Shown here piece after piece: positions 8,683 through 15,209 of a DNA stretch of 19,519 nucleotides. The position numbers were made by a program, and so were the translations under genes. The first letter of the stretch is position 1, and every line of letters begins with the position of its first letter. The notes beneath the pieces were generated by a model. The model was not told the DNA's origin, ran no database searches, and saw only the letters and a list, made by a program, of their open reading frames with translations. The DNA comes from Acidimicrobiales bacterium (lineage in GTDB: Bacteria > Actinomycetota > Acidimicrobiia > Acidimicrobiales > Palsa-688), in contig JASHVH010000122.1 in the NCBI GenBank assembly GCA_030039575.1, positions 1 to 19,519 of the forward strand, given 5' to 3'.

Positions 8683-10253
8683 ACGCCGGCGAGGGCTACG
8701 GCCTCGAGTATCCCCGGGGCGCCCGCCAGCTCGCTTAGCACTTGTTGGGGCACCGGCTCGTCCAGCGAGATGACCATGATGGCCGTCCGGCTGTCTGCCG
8801 AGCGCCCGAGGTGCAAGTCGACGATGTTGATGCCGGCCCGGGCCAGGGCCGAGCCGACAAGGGCGACCATGCCGACACGGTTGTCGTTGCGGACCACCAA
8901 CAGGTACGGGGCGAAGGGGAGCTCGATCTCGTGCTCGTCGAGCAGCACTATCCTCGGTTCGTCCCTGGCGAACAGCGTGCCACCGACGGCCCTGCCCCCG
9001 CCCCTGATACTGACCAGGTTGACGTACTCGTGCGAGGCGCTGGCCGTGGTCGTCCGCACTTCGAGGCCCCGTTCGATGGCCAGCTGAGGCGCGTTCACGT
9101 ACGAAACGGGCTCCTCCGTCGCCACCGTGAGCAGGCCCTTCTGCGCGGCCAGGGTGAGCAGGCGGGTGTCGTGGTCGGCCAGCGCGCCCTGGTAACCGAC
9201 CTCGAGAACGGCCGGCAGTTCACGGGCGAGGGCGGCGAAAAGCCGCCCGAGCCGTTCGGCCAGAGGCACGAAGGGCCGGACGACATCATCAGCTTCGGTG
9301 GCCGGCAGGTTGACGGCGAAGGGCACCAGGTCCCCGTCGAGGGCCAGCACCACCTGCTCCGCTATGGCGACGCCGGCCTTGTCCTGTGCCTCCCGGGTAC
9401 TGGCGCCGAGGTGGGGCGTGACCACGACCTGTTCGAGGTCCAGCAGGGCCGAGCTCCCCGGAGGCTCTGCGGCAAAGACATCAAGCGCGGCGCCGGCAAT
9501 CCAGCCAAGCGCTATGGCTTTGGCCAGAGCGGTCTCGTCGACGATCCCGCCCCGGGCGGCATTGACGAGCCGGAGCCCGGGCTTGGCGTTGGCCAACAGC
9601 TCCTCGCCGATGAGGCCGGCCGTCTCGGGGGTTTTCGGGATGTGGACGGTGAGGAAATCGGCCTGGCGGACAAGGTCGTCGAGGGTCACCAGTTCCACGC
9701 CCATGGCTCTGGCCCGCTCGGTCGCCAGGTAGGGGTCAAAGGCGATAAGCCGCATACCGAACGCCAGCGCCCGCTGGGCCACGAGGGCGCCCACCCGGCC
9801 CAGGCCGACGATCCCGAGGGTTTTGCCGTGGAGCTCGACGCCTTCCCAGCGCGAGCGTTCCCAGCGGCCGGCCTTCAGAGCGGCGTGTGCTTGGGGGATG
9901 TTGCGGGCCTGGGCCAACAGGAGGGCGATGGTGTGCTCGGCGGCGGAGAGGATGTTCGACTGCGGCGCGTTGACCACGATGACCCCACGCCGGGTGGCGG
10001 CGGAAATGTCGACGTTGTCGAGGCCGATACCGGCCCGGCCCACCACCTGCAAGTCGCGCCCAGCCGCCAGCAATTCGTCATCCACGTTGGTGGCCGACCG
10101 GATTATGAGCGCCGCCGCTCCCGGCACTGCCTGGAGGAGGTCGCCCTTGGACAAGCCCAACCTGACATCGACGTGATGGCCCGCCTCGGCGAGGAGGTCA
10201 AGGCCGGGCTGGGCGATTTCTTCTGTTACCAGGACGCGGGCCATGGCGGCCAT
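8679..10253 (-). CDS. serA: D-3-phosphoglycerate dehydrogenase SerA
   Basis: First enzyme of serine synthesis: oxidises 3-phosphoglycerate to 3-phosphohydroxypyruvate with NAD+. The 524 residues match the long actinobacterial form. The Rossmann loop is GLGRVG (150-155) and the catalytic residues are R234 in NAARGG, E263 in FAAEPP and H281 in TPHLGAST. An intervening allosteric domain (about 315-445) is followed by a C-terminal ACT domain (about 450-524, with NDNRVGMVALVGSALARAGI), which binds serine in related enzymes, so feedback inhibition is likely. Two ATGs, at 10253 and 10244, both fit; I kept the first. It is the first gene of the serA-udg-tsaE-tsaB-rimI-tsaD-peptidase unit and is divergent from serC, the next step of the pathway. 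Confidence 0.98.
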   Translation of the reverse strand: MAAMARVLVTEEIAQPGLDLLAEAGHHVDVRLGLSKGDLLQAVPGAAALIIRSATNVDDELLAAGRDLQVVGRAGIGLDNVDISAATRRGVIVVNAPQSNILSAAEHTIALLLAQARNIPQAHAALKAGRWERSRWEGVELHGKTLGIVGLGRVGALVAQRALAFGMRLIAFDPYLATERARAMGVELVTLDDLVRQADFLTVHIPKTPETAGLIGEELLANAKPGLRLVNAARGGIVDETALAKAIALGWIAGAALDVFAAEPPGSSALLDLEQVVVTPHLGASTREAQDKAGVAIAEQVVLALDGDLVPFAVNLPATEADDVVRPFVPLAERLGRLFAALARELPAVLEVGYQGALADHDTRLLTLAAQKGLLTVATEEPVSYVNAPQLAIERGLEVRTTTASASHEYVNLVSIRGGGRAVGGTLFARDEPRIVLLDEHEIELPFAPYLLVVRNDNRVGMVALVGSALARAGINIVDLHLGRSADSRTAIMVISLDEPVPQQVLSELAGAPGILEAVALAGV

Positions 10254-10362
10254 GGTCCCACGAACCGGTTGGGCAATCCAGTGACGTGAGGCCCGGTCGC
10301 GCCACCGGGTTGTGCACGGTTATGAAGGTGCAGCGCCGGGGCCCGTGGGGCAGACTGGCCCT
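10254..10362. promoter_or_regulatory. serA / serC divergent intergenic region with hairpin
   Basis: This 109-bp gap must hold both promoters. A perfect inverted repeat, CCCGGT (10292-10297) and ACCGGG (10304-10309) with a 6-bp spacer, lies near its centre and could be an operator for joint control. I see no consensus -35/-10 pair for either gene. Confidence 0.3.
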
Positions 10363-11493
10363 ATGCCGGACACTGAGCTACCCGCAATAACCATCCCCAG
10401 CCATATGTTGCCCGCCGACGGCAGGTTCGGGAGCGGCCCGTCCAAGGTACGGACCATCGACTCCCTGGTGGCGGCGGCCAAGGGCCCGCTGGGGACGAGC
10501 CACCGGCAAGCGCCCGTCAAGTCGTTGGTAGGAAGGCTCCGCTCCGGCCTCGGCGAGTTGTTCAGGCTCCCCGATGGCTACGAGGTGGCCCTCGGCAACG
10601 GGGGCACGACAGCCTTCTGGGACATCGCCACGTTCTGCCTCATAGGGCAGCAAAGCCAGCACCTCTCTTTTGGCGAGTTCTCGTCCAAGTTCGCCGCCGC
10701 CGCCAAGGGCGCCCCGTGGCTGTCGGCGCCCGACGTCATCGAAAGCCCGGTAGGGTCCCACCCGTCGGCAGAGGGGCGTCCGGGGGTTGACCTTTACGCC
10801 CTTACCCACAACGAGACGTCCACGGGTGTGATGATGGAGATCCGCCGGCCTGACAGCGCCGACCCTGGTGCCCTGGTGGCGGTGGACGCCACCTCCGCAG
10901 CGGCGGGGTTACGGGTCGATGCTTCCCAGTTCGACGTCTACTACTTCGCCCCTCAGAAGGGCTTCGCCTCGGATGGTGGGTTGTGGCTCGCCCTTCTGTC
11001 CCCTGCCGCCGTCGCCAGGGTGGAGAGCATAAAAGCCTCCGGGCGGTTCGTCCCGGCGTTCCTGGACCTCTCGATCGCCATAGAGAACAGCCGGCTGGAC
11101 CAGACGTACAACACCCCCGCCATCGCCACGTTGCTGCTGGCCGTCGAGCAACTTGAGTGGATATTGGGCAACGGGGGAATGGAGTTCTCGGCCGGGCGGT
11201 GCGACCGCTCCGCCGAGATCCTGTACGGCTGGGCGGAGTCGACCGCCTACGCCTCTCCTTTCGTGGCCAAGCCCGATGAACGCTCACACGTGGTGGCCAC
11301 CGTCGATTTCGAGGAACGGGTCAATGCGGCTCACGTGGCCAACGTGCTGCGGGCGAACCGGATCGTGGACACGGAGCCTTACCGCAAGCTCGGCCGGAAC
11401 CAATTGCGCATAGCGATGTTCCCGGCCATCGAACCAGACGACATAAGCGCGCTTACCGGGTGCATCGACTACGTCGTCAGCGCGCTGTCGTAA
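10363..11493 (+). CDS. serC: Phosphoserine aminotransferase SerC, actinobacterial type
   Basis: PLP enzyme converting 3-phosphohydroxypyruvate and glutamate to O-phosphoserine and 2-oxoglutarate. The 376 residues have the length of mycobacterial SerC and close resemblance along it: DGRFGSGPSKVR (19-30), LFGTSHRQAPVK-like PLGTSHRQAPVK (42-53), LGNGGTTAFWD (77-87), AHNETSTGV-like THNETSTGV (148-156), and the PLP lysine K199 in YYFAPQKGFASDGG. The C-terminus has RKLGRNQLRIAMFPAIEPDD. The frame opens earlier, at GTG 10312, but ATG 10363 lines up with the family start and is preferred, although no clear Shine-Dalgarno precedes it. It is divergent from serA, so the first two serine steps flank one regulatory region. 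SerB is not in the window. Confidence 0.97.
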   Translation: MPDTELPAITIPSHMLPADGRFGSGPSKVRTIDSLVAAAKGPLGTSHRQAPVKSLVGRLRSGLGELFRLPDGYEVALGNGGTTAFWDIATFCLIGQQSQHLSFGEFSSKFAAAAKGAPWLSAPDVIESPVGSHPSAEGRPGVDLYALTHNETSTGVMMEIRRPDSADPGALVAVDATSAAAGLRVDASQFDVYYFAPQKGFASDGGLWLALLSPAAVARVESIKASGRFVPAFLDLSIAIENSRLDQTYNTPAIATLLLAVEQLEWILGNGGMEFSAGRCDRSAEILYGWAESTAYASPFVAKPDERSHVVATVDFEERVNAAHVANVLRANRIVDTEPYRKLGRNQLRIAMFPAIEPDDISALTGCIDYVVSALS

Positions 11494-11519
11494 AAAGCTG
11501 AGGAGCTAGGTGCTGATCG

Positions 11520-11549
11520 GTCAAACCGGGTCGCAGGGGCCCGTTTGAC
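11520..11549. terminator. Hairpin downstream of serC
   Basis: GTCAAACCGGG (11520-11530) pairs with CCCGTTTGAC (11540-11549) apart from one bulged C, around a 9-nt loop, 26 bp after the serC stop. It lacks a T-run, so it would be a tail-less or Rho-assisted terminator; its symmetry would also let it act on the opposite transcript. Confidence 0.5.
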
Positions 11550-11614
11550 GGTTCCCTTGGCCCCAGGCGTATAAAAATCCCATGATGCCTCGGCTGGTGG
11601 AGCCTCGTCTTGCC

Positions 11615-11655
11615 CATTTTTCGACGGCGGGAGCGGGCAAAGTAGGACTTTTAGC
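11615..11655. repeat. ~40-bp direct repeat, copy 1
   Basis: Begins CATTTTTCGACGGC and ends GGACTTTTAGC with a divergent middle of 16 bp. Copy 2 at 11750-11789 has the same ends with one mismatch and nearly the same length, 135 bp downstream. The copy overlaps an imperfect long hairpin (TTTTCG...CGGGA...CAAAG with CTTTG TCCCGG CGAAAA, 11617-11671). Confidence 0.6.
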
Positions 11656-11749
11656 TTTGTCCCGGCGAAAAGTGCGCACGGCGCCCGCTGCCGTGCCCCG
11701 CTCAGGATAAAACTGCGCGAGGCGGCTTTCCCGGACTGGGAGCTGTTCG

Positions 11750-11789
11750 CATTTTTCTACGGCACCGCCGTCCGGCGCGGACTTTTAGC
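11750..11789. repeat. ~40-bp direct repeat, copy 2
   Basis: Begins CATTTTTCTACGGC and ends GGACTTTTAGC, matching copy 1 at 11615-11655 at both ends. The middle differs and itself forms a GC-rich stem (CGCCGTCCGGCG region, 11766-11777). Confidence 0.6.
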
Positions 11790-11846
11790 CCCAGAAAACC
11801 GAGTAAAACCCCGTAGGGCGGGGGGATGAGGTGACAGTCGGGCGCG

Positions 11847-13217
11847 TTAGGTGTATATGCGCGGCAAGCGCGGCGACAGCGCGCACGTGACCTCGTAGGC
11901 GATAGTGCCGAGGCGGCCGGCCCATTCCCACGCCGATATTTCCTCGTCACCCTGGCGGCCGATAAACACGACCTCGTCGCCCGCCTGCACACCGCCCGCG
12001 GGCCCGCAGTCGACGAGGACCTGGTCCATCGTGACCGTCCCGGCCAAAGGACGGCGCCGGCCGCCCACCAGGACCTGGCCGCCCACTTCGGACAGCCGGC
12101 GAGGCACGCCGTCGGCATAGCCAAGCGGGACTGTGGCCACGACGGACGCCTCGGGCAGGCGGTAGCGCAGCCCGTACGAGAGCGACTCGCCTGCGGCTAC
12201 CTCCTTCACGTAAGAGACCCTGGCCTTCAGCGACAAGACCGGGGTCAGCGCTTGCACGCTCGGCTCGCTCTCCATCGAAGCGGCGGGCGCCAGCCCGTAA
12301 ACGGCGATCCCCGGCCTTACCATCTGGTAGCGGGCACCCGGGTGAGCCAGGGCGCCGGCCGAGTTGGCGGCGTGAAGGAGCGGCGGCCGAATGCCTCGAC
12401 TGGCCAGGCCGGCCACCACCATTTCGAAGCGGTGCAGCTGCTCGCCGGTGAAGGGCCGGGACGGCTCGTCTGCCACCGCTAAGTGCGTGAACAGGCCCTC
12501 AAGGCAGAGCTGCGGCTGGGCGGCAACGGCCCGGGCCAGCTCGACGGCCCCCTCCGGGCTGGCTCCCACGCGGTGCATGCCGGTGTCGACCTTTATGTGG
12601 AGCGCAAATGGTTTGCGCCGCTCGGGCCCGTTCGAGTTGATCGCCTCCAACAGGGAGCCCAAGCCGGCCTCTGTGTAAATGGTGGGCGTGAGGTTGTCGT
12701 CGACGACCAATTGCATGGCCTCGCCGGGAGGCTCGGAAAGGACCAGGACGGGCACCTCGATGCCGGCCGCTCGTAGCTGGCGCCCCTCCTCGGCCAGAGC
12801 CACCCCGAGGTGCGTGGCGCCGCCGGCCACCGCCGCCGATGCCACCTGGACGGCCCCGTGGCCGTAACCGTCGGCCTTCACTACGGCGCAGACGGCCGCC
12901 GGCGCTACTACTTTGCGGATCCGGGCCACGTTGGCACTGACGGCGCCGAGGTCCACTTCAACCCAGGCCGGCCGGAGCCAGCCCGTCACCCGAACTGAGG
13001 TGTTGTGGCCCTCGCGGCCGCGGTCGTCAGCCCCTCCGTCGGGACCGCCGCGGTTGAGGTCGCTTTTGTTGAGAGAGCCGTTTTGGTTGAGAGTGCTCGC
13101 CCCACTGCCGCCGGACGCCCCATTTCGGCCGGCGGCATAAGCCTGGCCCGCCGTCCGGGCCACCTCTCCAGTGGGGCGGCCGACCGGCCCCTGGTACACC
13201 GGGCCGGGCCGGCTCAC
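11847..13217 (-). CDS. alr: Alanine racemase Alr with low-complexity N-terminal extension
   Basis: PLP enzyme that makes D-alanine for peptidoglycan. The racemase core starts at RPAWVEVDLGAVSANVARI. Counting from GTG 13217, the PLP lysine is K114 in VVKADGYGHG and the second catalytic base is Y348 in GESLSYGLRY. KVDTGMHRVG, HAANSAGAL, RPGIAVYGL and PLGYADGVPR are also typical. I chose GTG at 13215-13217 because GAGAGG lies six bases upstream and the GTG overlaps the TGA of the repeat ORF (GTGA). This gives about 80 extra residues, rich in Gly, Asn and Arg, before the core. GTG 13238 (within the repeats) and GTG 12989 (just before the core, no Shine-Dalgarno) are alternatives. It is the last gene of the glmM-glmS-acpS-nnrD-alr unit and convergent with serC. 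Confidence 0.93.
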   Translation of the reverse strand: MSRPGPVYQGPVGRPTGEVARTAGQAYAAGRNGASGGSGASTLNQNGSLNKSDLNRGGPDGGADDRGREGHNTSVRVTGWLRPAWVEVDLGAVSANVARIRKVVAPAAVCAVVKADGYGHGAVQVASAAVAGGATHLGVALAEEGRQLRAAGIEVPVLVLSEPPGEAMQLVVDDNLTPTIYTEAGLGSLLEAINSNGPERRKPFALHIKVDTGMHRVGASPEGAVELARAVAAQPQLCLEGLFTHLAVADEPSRPFTGEQLHRFEMVVAGLASRGIRPPLLHAANSAGALAHPGARYQMVRPGIAVYGLAPAASMESEPSVQALTPVLSLKARVSYVKEVAAGESLSYGLRYRLPEASVVATVPLGYADGVPRRLSEVGGQVLVGGRRRPLAGTVTMDQVLVDCGPAGGVQAGDEVVFIGRQGDEEISAWEWAGRLGTIAYEVTCALSPRLPRIYT

Positions 13218-13336
13218 CGGCACCCTCTCATTTGGCACCCTCTCATTTGGCGGCCTCTATTTTGGCGCCCTCTCTGTTGGCGCCCTCTCTTTTGGCGCCG
13301 TCTCATTTGGCGCCCTCTCATTTGACGCCCTCTCAT
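13214..13336 (-). CDS. Repeat-built 40-codon mini-ORF bridging nnrD and alr
   Basis: ATG at 13334-13336 overlaps the nnrD TGA (ATGA). The frame stays open for 40 codons, and its TGA at 13214-13216 overlaps the best alr start (GTGA). It consists only of eight 5-codon units: MRGRQ, MRGRQ, MRRRQ, KRGRQ, QRGRQ, NRGRQ, MRGCQ, MRGCR. The peptide would be extremely basic. Each DNA unit also holds GAGAGG or a close variant, a good ribosome binding sequence, and five of the eight units begin with ATG. It may be a translated bridge that keeps ribosomes moving from nnrD to alr, rather than a gene for a useful peptide. That it is translated is inference. Confidence 0.35.
   Translation of the reverse strand: MRGRQMRGRQMRRRQKRGRQQRGRQNRGRQMRGCQMRGCR
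13217..13336. repeat. 15-bp tandem repeat in the nnrD-alr gap, 8 units
   Basis: Exactly eight 15-bp units with minus-strand consensus ATGAGAGGGCGCCAA. Most units differ from the consensus at one to three positions. The tract fills the whole gap between the nnrD stop and the alr start. It is unrelated in sequence to the 15-bp tract in tsaB, though it shares the period. Confidence 0.95.
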
Positions 13337-14811
13337 CGGCCGAGGTTCCTTGACAACCAGCCGGCCACCAGGTCGGGGAGGTCACCGGCCACGAGGCCCT
13401 CGGCGTACCCGGCCAGGGCGGCCCGGCCGTGGACGTGAGCGGCCAGCGCCGCCGCCTCGAACGCCGGCACGCCCCGGGCGATGAAGGCGCCGATCACGCC
13501 GGACAGGACGTCACCTGTACCGGCGGTGGCCAGGCGGGAGTCGCCGGATGCACTGATGAGCACGCTCCCGGCGTTACTGCCCTGAGCGTCCGAGCCTCCG
13601 GGACCGCCAGAGCCGGCCGGTCCAGCGCCGCCGGCTGAGCCATCGGGCGAGGCCACGACGGTTGTCGACCCTTTCAGCAGGACGATGGCGCCACTACGGG
13701 CGGCCGCCTCCCGAGCGGCAGCAATGTGGTCCGGGCCGGGAGGCTTCCCGGCCAGCCGGGTGAACTCGCCGACGTGGGGGGTGATCACGGTGGGCTGAGA
13801 TCGCTTGGCCACGATCACTCCCAGTGCTTCCAGCGACCCGATGGCGTTCAGCCCGTCGGCATCGATGACCACCGGCACCGGGGCGGCCGCGACGAGGGCG
13901 CCGACCTCGCCGCCGGGCAAGCCGGGCTCCCCCCCCGCTCCAGCCGTGTGCCCGAGCCCGGGGCCGACGACCAGCGCCTTCACCCGGTCCAGGCCGTTGA
14001 GCACCTGGCTGTGCCACCCCGATGCGGGCACCGGCGCGTGCACGATCTCGCTCGGCGGCAGCACGGTGGGCTCGACGCCCGGCATGGAAAGGAGCACGTA
14101 GCCGGCACCGGCCCGGAGGGCGGCCCGGCTGACGAACCACGGGGCACCGGTCATCCCGGGCGACCCGGCCACGACGTGGAGGGCGGTTAGCCACTTGTGC
14201 GCCTCGCGAGGCCGGCGCGGGAGGAGGCGCACGACGTCGCGGTCTTCGACCAGCCAGCACTTGGCGATGGCGTCGACCAGCTGACCCAGCCCTATATCCG
14301 CCAGTTCCACGTCACCGGCCAGGGTCGGGCCGGCACCGAGCAGTAGGCCCGGCTTCCAGGACGCAAAGGTGACGGTAACGACGGCGGCCATCGCCCCGCC
14401 TCTGTCGAGCACTTCCCCGGTGAGGCCGGACAGGCCGGAAGGGATGTCGACCGCCAGCACCGGGGCCCGGCCCGGGTCGGGAGGGGAATAGGGCCGTTCC
14501 AAGCCCGTCCCGTAGGCGGCGTCGATCACCAGTTCGGAGGGCGGCAGGGCCGAGCCTCCGGCCAGAGCGGCCGCCTCCAGGACGTTCACCCGCGCCCCGT
14601 TGGCGGACAGCAGTTTCGCCGCCAGCCGGCCGTCGGCCCCGTTGTTGCCTTTGCCGGCCACCACGGTGACGTTCTTGGCGTAGGTGCCGCCGAGCAGGCG
14701 GGCCGCCCGGCGGGCCACCGCGGCTCCGGCCCGGCCCACGAGCACGTCCACCGGCTCGGGAGCCTGCCGGTCGACCCCGGCCATCTCCGCGGGCGTGAGT
14801 ACGGGGATCAC
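13333..14811 (-). CDS. nnrD: Bifunctional NAD(P)H-hydrate epimerase / dehydratase
   Basis: Repairs damaged NADHX and NADPHX: the N-terminal domain epimerises the hydrate and the C-terminal domain dehydrates it with ATP or ADP. The 492 residues cover both domains. The epimerase part (about 1-200) has GKGNNGADG (53-61) and VDIPSGLSG (121-129). The dehydratase part (about 205-490) has VVAGSPGMTGAP (213-224), VVGPGLG (281-287), DADGLNAI (318-325), TPHVGEF (344-350) and the nucleotide loop AGTGDVLSG (430-438). A Gly/Ser-rich insertion at about 389-416 separates two strands of the dehydratase domain. The usual LMExAG of the epimerase N-terminus is LVGRAG here. GTG at 14809-14811 overlaps the acpS TGA (GTGA). 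Mycobacteria have this gene in the same neighbourhood. Confidence 0.95.
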   Translation of the reverse strand: MIPVLTPAEMAGVDRQAPEPVDVLVGRAGAAVARRAARLLGGTYAKNVTVVAGKGNNGADGRLAAKLLSANGARVNVLEAAALAGGSALPPSELVIDAAYGTGLERPYSPPDPGRAPVLAVDIPSGLSGLTGEVLDRGGAMAAVVTVTFASWKPGLLLGAGPTLAGDVELADIGLGQLVDAIAKCWLVEDRDVVRLLPRRPREAHKWLTALHVVAGSPGMTGAPWFVSRAALRAGAGYVLLSMPGVEPTVLPPSEIVHAPVPASGWHSQVLNGLDRVKALVVGPGLGHTAGAGGEPGLPGGEVGALVAAAPVPVVIDADGLNAIGSLEALGVIVAKRSQPTVITPHVGEFTRLAGKPPGPDHIAAAREAAARSGAIVLLKGSTTVVASPDGSAGGAGPAGSGGPGGSDAQGSNAGSVLISASGDSRLATAGTGDVLSGVIGAFIARGVPAFEAAALAAHVHGRAALAGYAEGLVAGDLPDLVAGWLSRNLGR

Positions 14812-15209
14812 GCCAGGGCCAGGACCACGGCCGCAGCCGTGTTCGACGTGTGGGTCAGGGAGACCGACCAGGAGCGGACATGCCGGGCGGAAGCCAACTC
14901 GGCCGCCCGCCCGGAGAGAACGAGGTGGGGAGCCCCGCTCTCTTCTCTTTGCACTTCCACCTCACCGAAGGCGAAGGCACCGAGACCCACACCGAGAGCC
15001 TTCATCACCGCTTCCTTGGCGGCGAAGCGGGCGGCCAGCGTTGGCGTCGGATCCGCGAACGTGCCGGCGTAGGTGCGCTCGCCCGCGGTGAAGAGGCGCT
15101 CGGCTATTTTTGGCCGGCGGCCCAGGACTTTGGCGAACCGGTCCACGTCAACCAGGTCGATCCCGAGGCCGACGAGCGTAGCGCCGGCGCTGCCCGCTCC
15201 CGCGCTAAT
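14808..15209 (-). CDS. acpS: Holo-[acyl-carrier-protein] synthase AcpS, probable ATT start
   Basis: Transfers 4'-phosphopantetheine from CoA to apo-ACP, activating fatty acid synthesis. Counting from ATT 15209 (133 residues), the family's first strand GLGIDLVDVDRF is at 14-25 with Mg2+ ligand D18. The second ligand E66 is in RFAAKEAVMKALG, LFTAGERTYA is at 39-48 and WSVSLTHT at 114-121. The first ATG/GTG/TTG in frame is GTG 15146, which would remove D18 and the strand, and no canonical start exists back to the next in-frame stop. ATT at 15207-15209 is preceded by GGAGG six bases upstream and shares one base with the glmS TAG. I therefore take ATT as the start. A sequencing error that destroyed an ATG is the main alternative. 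The stop overlaps the nnrD GTG. Confidence 0.9.
   Translation of the reverse strand: MSAGAGSAGATLVGLGIDLVDVDRFAKVLGRRPKIAERLFTAGERTYAGTFADPTPTLAARFAAKEAVMKALGVGLGAFAFGEVEVQREESGAPHLVLSGRAAELASARHVRSWSVSLTHTSNTAAAVVLALA

Larger units (their letters stand above)
11550..11846. other. Convergent serC / alr intergenic stretch
   Basis: About 300 bp without a credible ORF, tRNA or recognised ncRNA family. It is unusual for its many short A/T tracts (ATAAAAAT, ATTTTTC, CTTTTAG, GAAAAG, ATAAAAC, ATTTTTC, CTTTTAG, GAAAAC, TAAAAC) in an otherwise GC-rich window. It contains the duplicated element at 11615-11655 and 11750-11789, and an extended imperfect hairpin at 11617-11671. Function unknown. Confidence 0.6.

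Noticed and set aside
8742..10289. 515-codon plus-strand ORF
   Set aside because: Antisense shadow of serA; the minus strand encodes a full SerA with all domains.
11494..11846. tRNA, tmRNA, RNase P RNA, SRP RNA or a known riboswitch
   Set aside because: I looked for the T-loop GGTTCGA and conserved cores of these RNAs and found none; only unassigned hairpins are present.
11702..12124. 140-codon minus-strand ORF extending into the serC-alr gap
   Set aside because: Mostly overlaps alr in another frame; composition is typical of a shadow and there is no recognisable motif.
13217..13336. Possible CRISPR-like array
   Set aside because: Units are 15 bp and directly contiguous, with no spacers and no cas genes; it is a tandem minisatellite.
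13171..13353. Plus-strand 60-codon ORF with GALSF units resembling a pentapeptide-repeat protein
   Set aside because: It is the antisense reading of the 15-bp repeat between nnrD and alr and lies across the ends of both genes. It has too few units and imperfect A(D/N)LXX residues, and no ribosome site or promoter supports it.
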